From Ciona intestinalis (lineage: Eukaryota; Chordata; Ascidiacea; Phlebobranchia; Cionidae): a DNA stretch of 64,000 nucleotides. The position numbers and the translations under genes are program-made. This document shows, piece by piece, positions 54,768 to 64,000 of this stretch. The stretch spans positions 682,693 to 746,692 of the forward strand of contig NC_020176.2 in the NCBI RefSeq assembly GCF_000224145.3, in the 5' to 3' direction. The notes below the pieces were generated by a model, which had not been told where the DNA came from, searched no databases, and saw only the letters and a program-made list of their open reading frames with translations. Each line of letters starts with the position of its first letter. Within the stretch, counting starts at the first letter, position 1.

Positions 54768-56450
54768 TGTCTTTTGTTTTAAATCAATTTAATTTTTCAT
54801 CCCTTTGACAATCGTGTTGAAATAATTCTGGATTCATTCCTTTGCTTGTTTATACCGTGTGTGCCCATACCTTCAATAAGCAAAGTACATGCTCTATTTC
54901 AAATAATTCTAGTTAACAGTTTACAATGATGTTATTTAACTGTTTCAATCAGCAGAAAATTCTATAAAGTATATATAATTTATGACACTTTTCCCTTATT
55001 GTTTTACCACAGTGAGATTTTAAAGGCGTTTTTCCCAGAGGTGTGCAACCTGTAGTCATACATAAACTACATGAGATGAAAAGATGTGAATTTTGATTAA
55101 TTTTATTTGACTTTTTATGGTCTTTGATTGCACACCTCTACCTCTGCTTTAAGATTTTTGTTCTTTCTTTTAATTGGCTTCTTGCTTCCTTTTTCACAGA
55201 ATACTAGCTGTTTGTGTCTTAATATACAATTATTGAATTCCACAAAGAGCGAAATGTACATGGCAATCTGCCCCTTTTAATCCCACCTAATACAACTACA
55301 CCGCGCTTGCAATGAAATATTGTCATTTTAACTAAACAAGAATTTCTTTAAATATTTCAATTACCAGAGCAGCAAAACCTTTACATGGTTACAAACAATA
55401 AGATTCTTTATTTAAAAAGTTTATTTTGAAAATATGTTTTATTCCATTTACATGAGTGAGGCTCTGCAACGTGCCACACCATGAGACATAAGATGTATGC
55501 CACGATTGGTCCATTACCTCGCCACCCAGTGTGCTATAACTAATTAGTGACTACTGGGTTGGTGCAATGTCCGTTAAGGTGAAACATTCGACATGTCAAC
55601 AATTATTATATGAATATTTTAGTTCATCTTTTCAATATATTGTGGCAACATTTTATGGCAGTTTGGCAAAAACATCTTGTGGACGTCGTATGTTTTTTCT
55701 GCCACCCAAAGCGACATGAACACGCTTATGACCAAACATTATTAGAAAAAATAGTAGGGAGCAGGGGACACACCTAAGTTTATTGGTCAGGGGCAAAATC
55801 TTCTTATTCGTATCGCAACCACAGATGTAAATGGTGCATCTATTTGCTCTGCAAGCATGGGGTATATTTTTTTGTGTTTTTCGGGAAGACTTGTAGGCAA
55901 GGTTTTATGTCTCCCAGTATCATGGTTTTATTCATTGAAATATTTTTTGAATTTTGACTGACATCAAGTCTCACCAATTTTTCATCAATGTCTTGTCCAT
56001 GGCTGCGGTTAAGAAATATATTTGTGGTCATAGTTTAGTGGTCGGTCAAGCTTTAGTTACCTGGCAAAGATTGTTTCGTTTGTTTTTATTTACCTTGAAA
56101 TAACAAAGGGACCAAATTTATTACAAGAGTGAAAGTTGAATTACTGATATTCTCCACTACAGCATAAAATCATCTCGTGCTTAAAAACTAATTTCAAGAA
56201 ACACAGACATTAATGTTATATCGCGTTGCAACTTCACAGCCCAATTTGAATTACTTACAAAACCATTAAAAAATTTAGGCCTATTTAACCAAAAGTTGCA
56301 ATTCACGATTTTTTTTTGACATTCTAATAAGTTTTTCAAAATGGCAGTTTCCGACAACTGAAATAAAAATCGTCAATGGATAAGTTGGCTGTACAACCGA
56401 AATTAGGTCCATTCAACAGAAAATTGCTCCAGTATTGTTTACTTTCGTCT
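54768..56450. other. Convergent intergenic region, MOCS1 / U2AF2
   Basis: 1.7 kb between two stop codons. TTTATT at 56085-56090 is a candidate poly(A) signal for U2AF2 (minus). I see no canonical AATAAA soon after MOCS1. A dispersed repeat lies at 55440-55610 (CATGAGTGAGGCTCTGCAAC, GTGACTACTGGGTTGGTGCA). A 63-codon open frame at 55840-56031 (minus) is not recognisable. Confidence 0.45.
55440..55610 (+). repeat. Dispersed repeat, longest copy of the gtgaggt/cagcgtg family
   Basis: CATTTACATGAGTGAGGCTC, then GCAACGTGCCACACCATGAG, ATTGGTCCATTACCTCGCC and AACTAATTAGTGACTACTGG. The last motif is shared with the internal part of the SINEs at 25745 and 53160, so this family may be an older relative. 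Confidence 0.55.
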
Positions 56451-63588
<7,138 letters not shown>

Positions 63589-64000
63589 TTATTCTTGCAT
63601 AAACCTTTTTTTCACCGCCAGTTTATACATCAATGCTTGACTTACACAGTTTTATGTTAAATAAAAATACGTGGCCATGATAAAAGCCATTCTTGTTATA
63701 GAATGTTCTGGTAGTATGCGTACTCTGCCTAAGTATTAGGTTTTGTCACTTCTGTGGTCTTCTCTGTAGGACCTCAACACTCATATAAAAAGTGGTGTTG
63801 TCAGAAAAAGTAATGGTTGTTAAAATGTACCTGGAGGGCACAAAATATATTTTTAATGGTAAAAAATATTTTGCTCTTTAATTGGTGAACCAGTTCAGTG
63901 AAAAAATTACCTGTTTTGAAACAAAGAACTAGCTATTGCGACTACTATTAAGCCAATAATGTTTTATATAAAATTGTTGATCCAAGTGAAAGTAGAACAT
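63589..64000 (+). other. ILF2 intron sequence to window edge
   Basis: No exon with ILF2 similarity is visible in these last 412 bases. The next exon, expected to begin in phase 0 with sequence following QQDK, should lie to the right. Confidence 0.5.

Noticed and set aside
55840..56031. 63-codon minus-strand open frame between MOCS1 and U2AF2
   Set aside because: No known domain and no matching splice partners; it lies in the shared 3' region of two convergent genes.

Overview
The window is a tunicate nuclear genome segment, almost certainly Ciona (C. intestinalis/robusta group). The evidence is compact intron-rich chordate genes in AT-rich DNA, more than 30 copies of a roughly 190-bp TA-flanked MITE that looks like the Ciona Cimi-1 family, tRNA-headed composite SINEs, and a 50-N assembly gap.

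Left half (1-38 kb), accessory-rich. At 5127-8151 (minus) I reconstruct a four-exon gene that no long ORF reveals. It encodes a 136-residue secreted precursor with a signal peptide, an acidic helix, one KR cleavage site and a six-cysteine C-terminus with the spacing of CART (cocaine- and amphetamine-regulated transcript) neuropeptides. It is divergent from a seven-exon orphan gene (8899-14806, plus). That gene converges on LARP6 (15768-21101, minus, nine exons; La motif, RRM-like region, SUZ-C tail). A 10.8-kb intergenic tract follows, with MITEs, SINE pieces, a 32-bp minisatellite and a GC-rich patch holding an NRF1-type palindrome. It leads to a HUNK-family kinase (31922-40805, plus, eight exons).

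Right half (38-64 kb), housekeeping. MOCS1 (42585-54767, plus) encodes both molybdopterin precursor enzymes: a MoaA-like part ending in Gly-Gly, and a MoaC-like part whose exon is in phase to be fused by alternative splicing. The copy here carries a one-base frameshift in exon 6, a duplicated intron segment around the N gap, and a hAT-type MITE whose target-site duplication forms the splice-acceptor pyrimidine tract. U2AF2 (56451-59120, minus) is complete in five exons. ILF2/NF45 (60320 onward, plus) is divergent from U2AF2 and runs off the right edge after six exons.

Exon borders were set by hand from GT/AG (once GC) sites and reading phase. In every model phases close exactly, apart from the one-base MOCS1 frameshift. 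Protein identities rest on recognised motifs, not on searches.
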